Shown here: positions 12,813-20,780 of the stretch, piece after piece
Layout of the letters: each line of letters opens with the position of its first letter
Position numbering within the stretch: the stretch's first letter is position 1
NCBI RefSeq assembly: GCF_017753665.1
Contig: NZ_CP072524.1
Coordinates: 310,001 to 374,000 of the forward strand
Direction of reading: 5' to 3'
DNA length: 64,000 nt
Source: Neisseria sicca
Lineage (GTDB): Bacteria > Pseudomonadota > Gammaproteobacteria > Burkholderiales > Neisseriaceae
Translations under genes and position numbers: made by a program
The notes under the pieces: model-generated
Database searches by the model: none
The model's input: only the letters and a program-made list of their open reading frames with translations
Told to the model about the DNA's origin: nothing

Positions 12813-13502
12813 TTGAAAGATTACGAAGTCATTTTTGAAAACAACCGCAAATGGCAGGAAACGAAGAGGCAACAATGCCCCGATTACTTCAAAGACCTCG
12901 CCGACGGACAAAATCCCGAATATCTCTACATCGGCTGCTCCGACAGCCGCGTCGCGGCGGAAGAGTTGATGGGGTTTGAACCGGGTGACGTGTTTGTACA
13001 CCGCAACGTTGCCAACCTTGTTCACGGTTTAGACATAAATGTCGCTTCCGCCATCGAATACGCCGTCTCGCATCTGAAAGTCAAACACATCATCATCTGC
13101 GGCCACTACAACTGCGGCGGCATCAAAGCGGCGATGCTGCCCGAAGATTTGGGCGCGATGAATCCGTGGCTGCGCAACATCCGCGACGTGTACCGCCTGC
13201 ATCAGGAAGAACTGTACGCAATCGAAGACGAGCACCTGCGCTATGACCGCCTGGTCGAATTGAACGTTCAGGAACAGTGCCTCAACGTCATCAAAATGGC
13301 GTGCGTGCAGGAACGATACCTGCTCGACGGCTACCCGATTGTTCACGGCTGGGTCTTCGACCTGCGTACCGGCCGCCTTATCGATTTGAACATCGACTTC
13401 AAAAACATCCTCGCCGACATTCAGAAAATCTACGACCTCACCGATTCCGAATGGGTGGTCAACGCGCGTAAGAAAGGGGTTGATGGCTCGGAGGTCGTCT
13501 GA
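12813..13502 (+). CDS. Beta-class carbonic anhydrase
   Basis: Interconverts CO2 and bicarbonate in the cytoplasm. The 229-residue protein has the zinc ligands and catalytic dyad of beta carbonic anhydrases: CSDSR around 42-46 and HYNCGG around 97-102. The best start is TTG at 12813, because no ATG fits the conserved N-terminus. Its last codons GAG GTC GTC TGA lie inside a DNA uptake sequence (13492-13503), which supplies the stop. A SulP-type anion transporter gene follows, suggesting a bicarbonate uptake pair. Confidence 0.92.
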   Translation: MKDYEVIFENNRKWQETKRQQCPDYFKDLADGQNPEYLYIGCSDSRVAAEELMGFEPGDVFVHRNVANLVHGLDINVASAIEYAVSHLKVKHIIICGHYNCGGIKAAMLPEDLGAMNPWLRNIRDVYRLHQEELYAIEDEHLRYDRLVELNVQEQCLNVIKMACVQERYLLDGYPIVHGWVFDLRTGRLIDLNIDFKNILADIQKIYDLTDSEWVVNARKKGVDGSEVV

Positions 13503-13543
13503 AAATGCAGTTTGGACAAGCATCCTGATTTTTCAGACGACCT
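13492..13543 (+). terminator. DUS inverted pair between carbonic anhydrase and SulP genes
   Basis: AGGTCGTCTGAA (13492-13503) overlaps the carbonic anhydrase stop codon, and TTCAGACGACCT (13532-13543) closes the hairpin. It may reduce read-through into the transporter gene. Confidence 0.75.
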
Positions 13544-13602
13544 TAATTTGCCCCAAACCTATCAAATACAAAAACACACACACATCAGGAGTACCCCTCA
13601 CC

Positions 13603-15062
13603 ATGAAACCCCATCAGAAAAAACAAGCTTTGGGCAGCCTGTTTAAGTCCAATTTCGCTTCCGGACTGGTTGTCTTCCTCGTCGCCCTGCCGTTGTGCCT
13701 CGGCATCGCGCTCGCTTCCGGTGCACCGCCGTTGTCCGGTGTGTTGGCGGGCATCGTCGGCGGCATCGTCATCGGTTCCCTCAGCACTTCGCACATCAGC
13801 GTTTCCGGCCCCGCCGCGGGCTTGGCGGCGATTATCCTTGCCGCGATTACCGAACTCGGTTCGTTCGAGTTGTTTCTGTGTGCGGGCTTAATCGCCGGCG
13901 CCATCCAGCTTTTGCTCGGCTTCATCCGCGCCGGCAGCCTTGCCGAATACATCCCCGTGTCCGTTATCGAAGGTATGTTGGCGGGCATCGGCGTGATTAT
14001 CATCATGAAACAGATTCCGTTTGCCTTGGGCAGCAACGGCAGCCTCGCCGACCCTGCCGCCCTGTTTGCCGACATCCACACAGGCTCCCTTTTGGTAGCG
14101 GGCGTGTCGATGGCGATCCTAATCGTATGGGACAAAATCCCCGCGTTGAAAAACATCAAAATCCTGCCCGCCGCGCTGGTTGCCGTGGGCGCGGGGATAC
14201 TGATGAACCAATGGTTCGTCGCCAGCGGCAGCAGCCTTGCCATTCCCGCCGGACAACTCGTCCAACTGCCCGTTCCCGATACATGGCGCGAAGCCGCAGG
14301 TATGCTCACGCTCCCCAACTTTTCAGGTTTCGGCAACAGCTACGTCTGGATGACCGGCATCACCATCGCCATCGTTGCCTCGATTGAAACCCTGCTTTGC
14401 ATCGAAGCCGCCGACCGCCTCGACACCCGCCGCCGCATCACCGACACTAACCGCGAATTGCGTGCGCAGGGCGCAGGCAACATCGTCAGTTCGCTTATCG
14501 GCGGCCTGCCCATCACCTCCGTCGTCGTGCGCTCGTCCGCCAACGCCAATGCAGGCGCGACGCACAAACTGTCTGCCGTTATTCACGGCGTTTTGTTGCT
14601 GGTGTGCGTTTTGGCGATTCCCTTTATCCTCAACATGATACCCCTGTCCACCCTCGCCGCCGTCGTCGCGCTCGACCTGCTCAAAGGCGTCGGCATCGGG
14701 ATCGCCATCAGCATCATCTTCATCCTTCAGGGTAACATGAAACGCGCCTACTACTCAGCCGCGAAGAACTCGCCGAAGCCGACGAAATCAGCTTAGAGCT
14801 GGCGGAAGAAGTCTCGTTCCTGAATAAAGCCGCCATCAAGAAAACCCTGAAAAACATCCGTCCGGGTTCGAAAGTAACCATCAACGCCGAACGCTCGTCC
14901 TACATCGCCGGCGACGTATTGGAACTGATTGAAGACTTCGCCAACGTCTTCGCCAAAGAAAACGACATAGACGTCGTACTCAAAGGCTTCAAATCCGACT
15001 ACGACCACGAAGGCCGCGACCACCACAGCCATGTGCGGGTGGGACACAGTGCGAGTATTTAG
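13603..15062 (+). pseudogene. SulP-family anion transporter, frameshifted
   Basis: A SulP/SLC26-type permease, probably a bicarbonate or sulfate importer given the adjacent carbonic anhydrase. The start ATG at 13603 has AGGAG 11 bases upstream. The first frame runs through the membrane domain and then stops at 14796 after an out-of-frame tail. The second frame, from about 14757 to the TAG at 15060-15062, encodes a tail with features of a C-terminal STAS-like region (SFLNKAAIKKTL, then KVTINAERSSYIAGDVLELIED). Adding one C near 14755 would join the frames as YYLSREELAEADE and give 486 residues. The last membrane segments also look shortened: STLAA runs straight into VVALDLLKGVGIG, where relatives have roughly 35-40 more residues. 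A sequencing error could explain the shift but not the shortening. Confidence 0.8.
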
Positions 15063-15096
15063 AAGTCGGGTTGGAATGAGTAGGAAGAAAAGAAAG

Positions 15097-15137
15097 AGGC
15101 CGTCTGAAAACCCTGTTTTGGGCTTTTCAGACGGCCT
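15097..15137. terminator. Inverted pair of AG-dialect DUS
   Basis: AGGCCGTCTGAA (15097-15108) and TTCAGACGGCCT (15126-15137) form a perfect stem downstream of the SulP gene. This is the AG-DUS dialect, not the AGGTCG form that dominates the window. Confidence 0.85.
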
Positions 15138-15173
15138 CTTTAGCAGATGCAAATGGAAAATACCTGCTTCGTC

Positions 15174-15270
15174 ATTCCCGCGCAGGCGGGAATCTAGGTT
15201 TTGGAAGTTATGGAAATCTTTAAAAATTGCAGCGGCCTTTCAGAGTCTGGATTCCCGCCTGCGCGGGAAT
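15174..15270. repeat. dRS3 pair flanking a short repeat unit
   Basis: ATTCCCGCGCAGGCGGGAAT at 15174-15193 and its reverse complement at 15251-15270 fit the Neisseria dRS3 pattern ATTCCC-N8-GGGAAT. Such pairs bound the mosaic intergenic repeats of Neisseria and are known integration targets of filamentous Neisseria phages. Confidence 0.85.
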
Positions 15271-15332
15271 GACGGTGGCTGATGAATCGGCTGTTTCGTC
15301 CGACAGAAAAGAAACATAATGAAATATTTAAG

Positions 15333-15792
15333 AAACAGTAACGGCAGTATTCGGTAATCTACCCCCTCTCCCGTCTGGCGGGAGAGGGTTGGGGAGAGGG
15401 TGGCTCTTGCCCCTTATCTCGTATATCTGCAAGCCACCTCCATCCTAACCTTCCCCCGCCGGACGGGGGAAGGAATAAGGTTGCAGTAGCTGAAAGAGGT
15501 CGTCTGAAAAAAAACTTATTCCGAGCTTTTCAGACGACCTCTTTGTATTCCGATACTCTAAATCCATTATCGCTTCAATACGACACTAAAAAGCAGTAAC
15601 GGCGGCATTCAGTAATCTCCCCCTCTCCCGTCTGGCGGGAGAGGGTTGGGGAGAGGGTAGCTCTTCCTTTATTGCCGTATATCCGCAAGCCACCCTCATC
15701 CTAACCTTCACCCGCCGGACGGGGGAAGAAATAAGGTTGCTGTAGCTGTAAAAAGTCGTCTGAAAACCTTATTTCAAGTTTTCAGACGACCT
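15333..15792. repeat. Direct duplication of a ~200-bp intergenic unit
   Basis: Unit 1 (15333-15540) and unit 2 (15591-15792) start with CAGTAACGGC, carry the hairpin CTCTCCCGTCTGGCGGGAGAG, then a CGCCGGACGGGGGAAG segment, and end in a DUS pair (15497-15540; 15754-15792, the second with a degenerate first arm). The spacing between units is 258 bases. They differ at many positions, so the duplication is not recent. Confidence 0.8.
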
Positions 15793-15822
15793 TGCGTTTT
15801 TGACGGATTTGACAATGGTAAT

Positions 15823-16362
15823 TTAGAACGTAACTGCTTCAGCCAAAATTTTACCCGCCAAGTCTTTGGGCGACAGGTTGGGTTCGCCTTGCAGCGGCCA
15901 TTCGATGCCGGCTGTCGGGTCGTTCCAAATCAGCGAATGTTCGGCTTTCGGGTTGTAATAGTCCGTGCATTTGTAAACGAATTCGGCTTCATCGCTCAAA
16001 ACGTAAAAGCCGTGCGCGAAACCTTCGGGTACCCACAGTTGGCGTTTGTTTTCTGCCGACAGGATTTCGCCAGCCCATTTGCCGAAAGTCGGCGAGTCTT
16101 TACGCATATCGACGGCAACGTCAAACACTTCGCCGACGACGACGCGCACGAGTTTGCCTTGCGTGTTTTCGGTTTGGTAATGCAGGCCGCGCAATACGCC
16201 TTTGCTTGATTTGGAATGGTTTTCCTGTACGAAGGTGCGGTCGCAGACGTTGGCCTTAAACCATTCGTCGCGGAAGGTTTCCATGAAGAAACCTCGCGCG
16301 TCGCCAAAAACTTGCGGTTCTAAAAGTTTGACTTCGGGTAGGGTGGTATCGATGATTTTCAT
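15823..16362 (-). CDS. rfbC: dTDP-4-dehydrorhamnose 3,5-epimerase
   Basis: Third enzyme of dTDP-L-rhamnose synthesis (RmlC). The 179-residue cupin protein shows the family motifs: DARGFFMETFR near 21-31, RGLHYQ around 59-64 with the catalytic His, VFDVAVDMRKDSPTFG around 79-94, and VPEGFAHGFYVL around 111-122. Length is standard. The partner genes rfbA and rfbB are not adjacent, unlike in many rhamnose clusters. A DUS pair lies just downstream. Confidence 0.95.
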   Translation of the reverse strand: MKIIDTTLPEVKLLEPQVFGDARGFFMETFRDEWFKANVCDRTFVQENHSKSSKGVLRGLHYQTENTQGKLVRVVVGEVFDVAVDMRKDSPTFGKWAGEILSAENKRQLWVPEGFAHGFYVLSDEAEFVYKCTDYYNPKAEHSLIWNDPTAGIEWPLQGEPNLSPKDLAGKILAEAVTF

Positions 16363-16409
16363 GAAGTATTCTCAAGTATGGGACAGGTCGTCTGAAAACG
16401 GACGGGATG

Positions 16410-17630
16410 TTACAAACAGACCATTTCGTTTGCCATTTGCTGTTCTAAGGTTTCGCGGCGGCGGATAAGCCGGTATTCGCTGCCGTCCACCAAGACTTCC
16501 GCCGCCCGGTTGCGCGCGTTGTAATTGCTCGCCATGCTGGCACCGTATGCGCCTGCGCTGCGGATAACCAGCAAATCGCCTTCTTCGCAGGCAAGGGTGC
16601 GGTCTTTGCCGAGAAAGTCGCCGGTTTCGCAAATCGGGCCGACGATGTTGGCGGTCAGCGGTGGGATGTTTTTTGCTTCTACCGCTTCGATATGGTGATA
16701 GGCGTCATAGAGTGCGGGGCGCATGAGGTCGTTCATGGCGGCATCGACCATGACGAAGTTTTTTTCTTCGCCGTGTTTGACGAACTCGACGCGTGCAAGC
16801 AGCGAGCCTGCGTTGCCGACCAAACTACGACCTGGTTCGAGGATAAGTTTCAGACGACGTGTGCCGATCAGTTTTTGAACCGCTTGGGCATACGCGCCCA
16901 AATCGGGGACGGTTTCGTCTTGATAAACGATGCCGACGCCGCCGCCTAAGTCCAAATGTTCTAAAACGATGCCTTCATCAGCCAACTTATCCACCAAAAT
17001 CAAAATGCGCTCGCAGGCTTCGATGAGCGGGCTTAAGTCGGTCAGTTGCGAACCGATGTGGCAGTCGATGCCGATGATTTTGAGGTGGCTTTGGCGGGCG
17101 GCGTGGCGGTAGGCTTCGAGCGCGTCGGCGTAGGCAATGCCGAATTTGTTGGCTTTCAGGCCGGTGGAGATGTAGGGATGGGTTTTGGCATCGACGTCTG
17201 GGTTGACGCGCAGGGAGACGGACGCGGTTTTGCCCAAGCGTTCGGCAACCTTTTGAATGCGGTCGATTTCGGGGATGCTTTCCATATTGAAGCATTTCAC
17301 GCCGGCATGCAGCGCGAACTCGATTTCCGCCTCGCTTTTGCCCACGCCTGAAAATATGGTTTTCGCCGCGTCGCCGCCTGCCGCCAAAACACGCGCCAAT
17401 TCGCCGCCGGAAACGATGTCGAAACCGCTGCCCAGCGAGGCGAAGTGTTTGATGATGCTCAGATTACCGTTTGCCTTGACGGCGTAGCAGACGAGCGGGG
17501 AAAGCGCGGCAAACGCAGTTTGGTAATTTTCAAATGCTTCGGTCAGCGCAGATTGGCTGTACACATAAAGCGGTGTGCCAAATTCTTCGGCAAGGCGGGG
17601 GTAGGGGACTTGTTCGCAATGCAGGGTCAT
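16410..17630 (-). CDS. lysA: Diaminopimelate decarboxylase
   Basis: Last step of lysine synthesis, decarboxylating meso-diaminopimelate with PLP. The 406-residue protein is a fold-III decarboxylase. The PLP lysine is in CYAVKANGN near residue 52, the glycine loop DLGGGVGI is around 227, and the C-terminal GPICETGDFLG and AGAYGASMASNYN segments line the active site. It follows lptM after 11 bases and is likely cotranscribed with it. A DUS (16385-16396) lies downstream. Confidence 0.96.
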   Translation of the reverse strand: MTLHCEQVPYPRLAEEFGTPLYVYSQSALTEAFENYQTAFAALSPLVCYAVKANGNLSIIKHFASLGSGFDIVSGGELARVLAAGGDAAKTIFSGVGKSEAEIEFALHAGVKCFNMESIPEIDRIQKVAERLGKTASVSLRVNPDVDAKTHPYISTGLKANKFGIAYADALEAYRHAARQSHLKIIGIDCHIGSQLTDLSPLIEACERILILVDKLADEGIVLEHLDLGGGVGIVYQDETVPDLGAYAQAVQKLIGTRRLKLILEPGRSLVGNAGSLLARVEFVKHGEEKNFVMVDAAMNDLMRPALYDAYHHIEAVEAKNIPPLTANIVGPICETGDFLGKDRTLACEEGDLLVIRSAGAYGASMASNYNARNRAAEVLVDGSEYRLIRRRETLEQQMANEMVCL

Positions 17631-17641
17631 ATTGGTAAGGC

Positions 17642-17812
17642 TTAATCGTTGGTTTGATTGGTAGGTTCTTTGGAAGAATGGATTTTCAGGCCGGTTTGGA
17701 CCACGCCGAAACGCGCCTTGTCGCCTTCTTTGGGCAGGTAGAGGTCGCCTTTGTAACCGCAGGCCGAGAGCAGGAGGGCGGTTGCCGCAGCAAAAAATAC
17801 GCCGTATTTCAT
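17642..17812 (-). CDS. lptM: LptM (YifL-like) small lipoprotein
   Basis: A 56-residue lipoprotein. The signal peptide ends in the lipobox LLSAC (Cys 18), followed by GYKGDLYLPKEGDK, the signature of the YifL/LptM family, which assists maturation of the LptD-LptE LPS translocon in E. coli. It stops 11 bases before lysA and is divergent from cyaY. The cyaY-lptM adjacency also occurs in E. coli (cyaY, yifL, dapF). The gene is short enough to be missed by many gene callers. Confidence 0.88.
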   Translation of the reverse strand: MKYGVFFAAATALLLSACGYKGDLYLPKEGDKARFGVVQTGLKIHSSKEPTNQTND

Positions 17813-17882
17813 CGGTAAACTTCCTTCATAAGCGCGAATGTGGCAAGATTCGGTATCTTAAACAAAAAACACACAAAAAGCC

Positions 17883-18206
17883 ATGATGACCGAAAGCGAA
17901 TTCATCCGCATGAGCGAAGAATTGTTCGAACACATCGAAGACCAAATCGACGAAAACGGCTGGGATTTCGACTGCCAGTTTGCCGGAAACGTCCTGACCA
18001 TCGAAGCGGCGGACGGCACGCAAATCATCGTCAACCGCCACACGCCCAATCAGGAATTGTGGATTGCCGCAAAAAGCGGCGGCTACCATTTCGCCGAGCA
18101 AAACGGCAAATGGCTGGCAACGCGCGACAGTCGCGATTTTTACGACGTTTTGAACGAAGCACTGAGCGCGGCTTCGGGCGAAGCGGTAAAGATTGCCGAA
18201 TTGTGA
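17883..18206 (+). CDS. cyaY: Iron-sulfur assembly protein CyaY (frataxin)
   Basis: The bacterial frataxin, an iron-binding regulator of Fe-S cluster assembly with IscS. The 107 residues match the family in length. The acidic first helix (FEHIEDQIDENGWDFD) and the beta-sheet motifs NRHTPNQELWIAAKSGGYHF are clear. Two ATG codons in tandem (17883 and 17886) could start it. It is divergent from lptM-lysA. Confidence 0.94.
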   Translation: MMTESEFIRMSEELFEHIEDQIDENGWDFDCQFAGNVLTIEAADGTQIIVNRHTPNQELWIAAKSGGYHFAEQNGKWLATRDSRDFYDVLNEALSAASGEAVKIAEL

Positions 18207-18260
18207 TCGGACTCAGAAGCCCATCTCACACCCAAAATATTTACTCAAAAGGATAATCCA

Positions 18261-18767
18261 ATGCCCCTGTTAGACAGTTTCAAAGTCGACCACACCCGTA
18301 TGCACGCCCCTGCCGTGCGTGTGGCGAAAACCATGACCACGCCCAAAGGCGACACCATTACCGTATTTGACCTGCGCTTTTGCGTTCCCAACAAAGAAAT
18401 CCTGTCCGAAAAAGGCATCCACACGCTGGAGCATTTGTTCGCGGGCTTTATGCGCGACCACTTGAACGGCAACGGCGTCGAAATCATCGATATTTCCCCG
18501 ATGGGCTGCCGCACCGGTTTCTACATGAGCCTCATCGGCACGCCCGACGAGCAGCAGGTCGCCGACGCATGGCTCGCTTCGATGCAGGATGTGGTCAATG
18601 TCAAAGACCAAAGCAAAATCCCCGAATTGAACGAATACCAATGCGGCACCTATCTGATGCACTCGCTCGCTGAAGCGCAAGAAATCGCGCAAAACGTCCT
18701 GACACGCAAAGTGGCGGTGAATAAAAACGAAGAGCTGACGCTGGATGAAAGTTTGCTGAACGCTTAA
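18261..18767 (+). CDS. luxS: S-ribosylhomocysteine lyase (LuxS)
   Basis: Cleaves S-ribosylhomocysteine to homocysteine and the autoinducer-2 precursor in the activated methyl cycle. The 168-residue protein has the metal motif HTLEHLF (about 54-60), the catalytic Cys in SPMGCRTGFY (around 84) and the third metal ligand Cys in YQCGTY. AAAGGATAATCC gives a ribosome-binding site. A DUS terminator follows. Confidence 0.97.
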   Translation: MPLLDSFKVDHTRMHAPAVRVAKTMTTPKGDTITVFDLRFCVPNKEILSEKGIHTLEHLFAGFMRDHLNGNGVEIIDISPMGCRTGFYMSLIGTPDEQQVADAWLASMQDVVNVKDQSKIPELNEYQCGTYLMHSLAEAQEIAQNVLTRKVAVNKNEELTLDESLLNA

Positions 18768-18783
18768 ACGTTATCTTGGAAAA

Positions 18784-18822
18784 AGGTCGTCTGAAAACGG
18801 GAAACCGGATTTCAGACGACCT
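18784..18822 (+). terminator. DUS inverted-pair terminator after luxS
   Basis: AGGTCGTCTGAA (18784-18795) and TTCAGACGACCT (18811-18822) form a stem followed by TTTT. Confidence 0.85.
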
Positions 18823-18992
18823 TTTATTGGAACGGTAAGCTTACCTCTCAAGAAGGTTAAGATAAAAGGTTTTTATCATATTATACATTTACACTTGGAT
18901 AGTTTAAGTTATTCAGATACTACAAAAGTCAGAAAGTATTTTGAAGATATAATTGCTAAATCAGTAATGTTATAAAGAAAGAGAAATATCAA

Positions 18993-19535
18993 ATGGTCAA
19001 TCAATCTGATTATGTTAATCATCTAAAAAAAAGAATGTATTATTCCATTGAACAACGTTTTTATTTGGAATCCATTTCGTGTTCTTATGCTATTGTTGAA
19101 AATAGGACTAAGAGAATTGTTGAGCATTTGGGAAAGTCAGCAAGTGGAATGAGGCTTGATAAAAAAATGGAGTATATATATGAAAGTATAAAAAACAAAC
19201 AGAATGAATCCGATCCTAAAATGAAAAAATTAATTGGATATTTAAAATATAGAATTAGTCCTGAGTTAATGCAGATAGACCCATTAAAAGATTATAATAA
19301 TTGGAAAATGGGTTTGAATCATTCTGCGAACTCCAATAGTGGCAATAAGCTATATCATTTTAAACAGCTTAGAAATGAACTTACTCATGAGTTAGCAACA
19401 TATGATAGTGGAAATCCAGCATTAATTAATTTTGATTCATATAGCGATTTGGCAGAGTTAGGTAAAGAAGTAGCAGACGGATTATTAAAAATTGCTATAG
19501 GAATGAAGGCGAAAAAAAGAAGATTAAACTTATGA
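18993..19535 (+). CDS. Unknown protein with a possible HEPN RNase motif
   Basis: I do not recognise this 180-residue protein. It is basic, mostly helical in appearance and very AT-rich compared with its neighbours, which suggests horizontal transfer. Around residue 129 it reads LRNELTHELATY. RNELTH fits the Rx4-6H active-site motif of HEPN ribonucleases, including the polar residue after Arg. HEPN proteins often act as toxins or antiviral nucleases. The start ATG at 18993 has AAAGAGAAA upstream. No MNT-type antitoxin gene is next to it, but a possible structured RNA follows. The HEPN assignment rests on one short motif. Confidence 0.6.
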   Translation: MVNQSDYVNHLKKRMYYSIEQRFYLESISCSYAIVENRTKRIVEHLGKSASGMRLDKKMEYIYESIKNKQNESDPKMKKLIGYLKYRISPELMQIDPLKDYNNWKMGLNHSANSNSGNKLYHFKQLRNELTHELATYDSGNPALINFDSYSDLAELGKEVADGLLKIAIGMKAKKRRLNL

Positions 19536-19571
19536 TTGACTTTTTATTTAAAGATGATTAGTATGAGGAAT

Positions 19572-19691
19572 GTAAGGCATCGTTATGATAGCGCCACGGA
19601 GAATCGGCGTTGGGACTTAAAAATCCTGCCTTACCCAAATTACTAGAAAGATATAAAGTGGCACTTTAATTATGAAGTGCCACTTTTTTAT
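19572..19691 (+). ncRNA. Candidate structured small RNA with strong terminator
   Basis: An 8-base stem (GTAAGGCA 19572-19579 with TGCCTTAC 19627-19634) encloses a smaller hairpin (GCGCC/GGCGT). It is followed by a 12-base perfect terminator stem and T run at 19655-19691. No ORF or DUS occupies this stretch. It could be a small RNA or simply the 3' trailer of the upstream gene; no promoter was identified. Confidence 0.35.
19655..19691 (+). terminator. Rho-independent terminator
   Basis: AAAGTGGCACTT and AAGTGCCACTTT form a 12-base perfect stem with an 8-base loop, followed by TTTTT. It ends the AT-rich island. Confidence 0.9.
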
Positions 19692-19792
19692 TAGGGTTAA
19701 TATATTTCAATCCAAAATAAAATACGAGGACAAGATAAATACGGGAAGTTCCTATAAGGTTATTCTACAATACACCTTTTATTCATTGCGTA

Positions 19793-19804
19793 AGGTCGTC
19801 TGAA
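19793..19804 (+). repeat. DUS at a translation start
   Basis: AGGTCGTCTGAA directly abuts the ATG at 19805, so it takes the place of the normal ribosome-binding region. Its AGG lies 9 bases before the ATG. Confidence 0.9.
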
Positions 19805-20704
19805 ATGACGGATTTGTCGAAAGGTCTGATTGCGGCGGCGTTGTCCAATATTTTGTTTGTCGTGCTGTTTCTATACGGAATTTGGATGAAGCCGATGACG
19901 GGGACGGAAGTCTTCGCTTGGCGTATGGTGGCGATGCTGGCGGCTTTGTTCGTCCTGATGGGGATGGTGGGCGGCTGGCAGGCGGCAGACAGATTTATAC
20001 GCGGCGTCGGCCGGGATTGGAAACGCTGGCTGCTGATTTTCCTGCCCACCCCTGTTTTTGCGAGCCAGTTGTGGCTGTTTGTCTGGTCGCCTGTCAACGG
20101 AGAGGGCGTGAATGTGGCGATGGGTTATTTTCTGTTTCCGCTGGCTATGATGTTGTGCGGGCGGATTTGGTTTAAAGAACGCCTCAACCGCCTGCAAACG
20201 GCGGCGGTCATGCTGGCGTGTGCCGGCGTGGCGTGGGAATGGCTGCGGATGGGAGCGTTTTCGTGGGCAACGGTGTGGGTGTTCGGCACTTATCCTGTGT
20301 ATTACCTGCTGCGGCGAAGGTTGGGCGTGCCGCCCTTGGTCGGGCTGACACTGGATTTGATGGTGATTGCGCCGTGTGCGCTAGTGTATATCGTATTTTT
20401 TACGGATACGTTAGGCTTGATTGCCGATATGCCGGTATTGGCGGGGTTTGTGGTATTGCTGGGAATAAACAGCGCGGTAGCCATGCATTTGAACCTGAAG
20501 GCAAATCAATTATTGCCGGTCGCTGTCTTCGGCATGATGAGTTATTTGGAGCCTGTTTTGCTGTTTGCCGTATCGGTAACGTTTTTGGGCGAACCTTTGC
20601 AGCCCGGGGCTTTAATCAGCTATGGTTTGATTTGGTCGGGGTTGTGCATGATGATGGCAAACGGGTGGATCAAGGCAAGACAGAAAGCAGTCGATAAAAG
20701 ATAA
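19805..20704 (+). CDS. EamA/RarD-like transporter
   Basis: An inner-membrane exporter of the drug/metabolite transporter superfamily, with 299 residues and about ten membrane segments. The first half (LSNILFVVLFLYGIWMKP, then EVFAWR) matches RarD-type proteins, as does GYFLFPLAMMLCGRI. The second EamA half includes MSYLEPVLLFAVSVTFLGEPL. The substrate is unknown. The ATG at 19805 immediately follows a DUS. The preceding AT-rich island ends about 100 bases upstream. Confidence 0.85.
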   Translation: MTDLSKGLIAAALSNILFVVLFLYGIWMKPMTGTEVFAWRMVAMLAALFVLMGMVGGWQAADRFIRGVGRDWKRWLLIFLPTPVFASQLWLFVWSPVNGEGVNVAMGYFLFPLAMMLCGRIWFKERLNRLQTAAVMLACAGVAWEWLRMGAFSWATVWVFGTYPVYYLLRRRLGVPPLVGLTLDLMVIAPCALVYIVFFTDTLGLIADMPVLAGFVVLLGINSAVAMHLNLKANQLLPVAVFGMMSYLEPVLLFAVSVTFLGEPLQPGALISYGLIWSGLCMMMANGWIKARQKAVDKR

Positions 20705-20715
20705 AGGACAATAAA

Positions 20716-20754
20716 AGGTCGTCTGAAAACTTGGAAACGGGTTTCAGACGACCT
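20716..20754. terminator. DUS inverted-pair terminator
   Basis: AGGTCGTCTGAA (20716-20727) and TTCAGACGACCT (20743-20754) with A and T runs on either side serve the convergent genes rarD-like and murU. Confidence 0.88.
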
Positions 20755-20780
20755 TTTTATTTTTAAATCAGGATGGAGGA

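Larger units (their letters stand above)
15063..15822. other. Repeat-rich spacer, no gene
   Basis: 760 bases made almost entirely of repeats: an AG-dialect DUS pair, two dRS3 copies, and two direct copies of a 200-base unit, each ending in a DUS pair. No protein gene is supported. Confidence 0.85.

Noticed and set aside
13480..13602. N-terminal extension of the SulP frame upstream of 13603
   Set aside because: It would overlap the carbonic anhydrase end and run through the DUS hairpin. ATG at 13603 has AGGAG and matches family N-termini.
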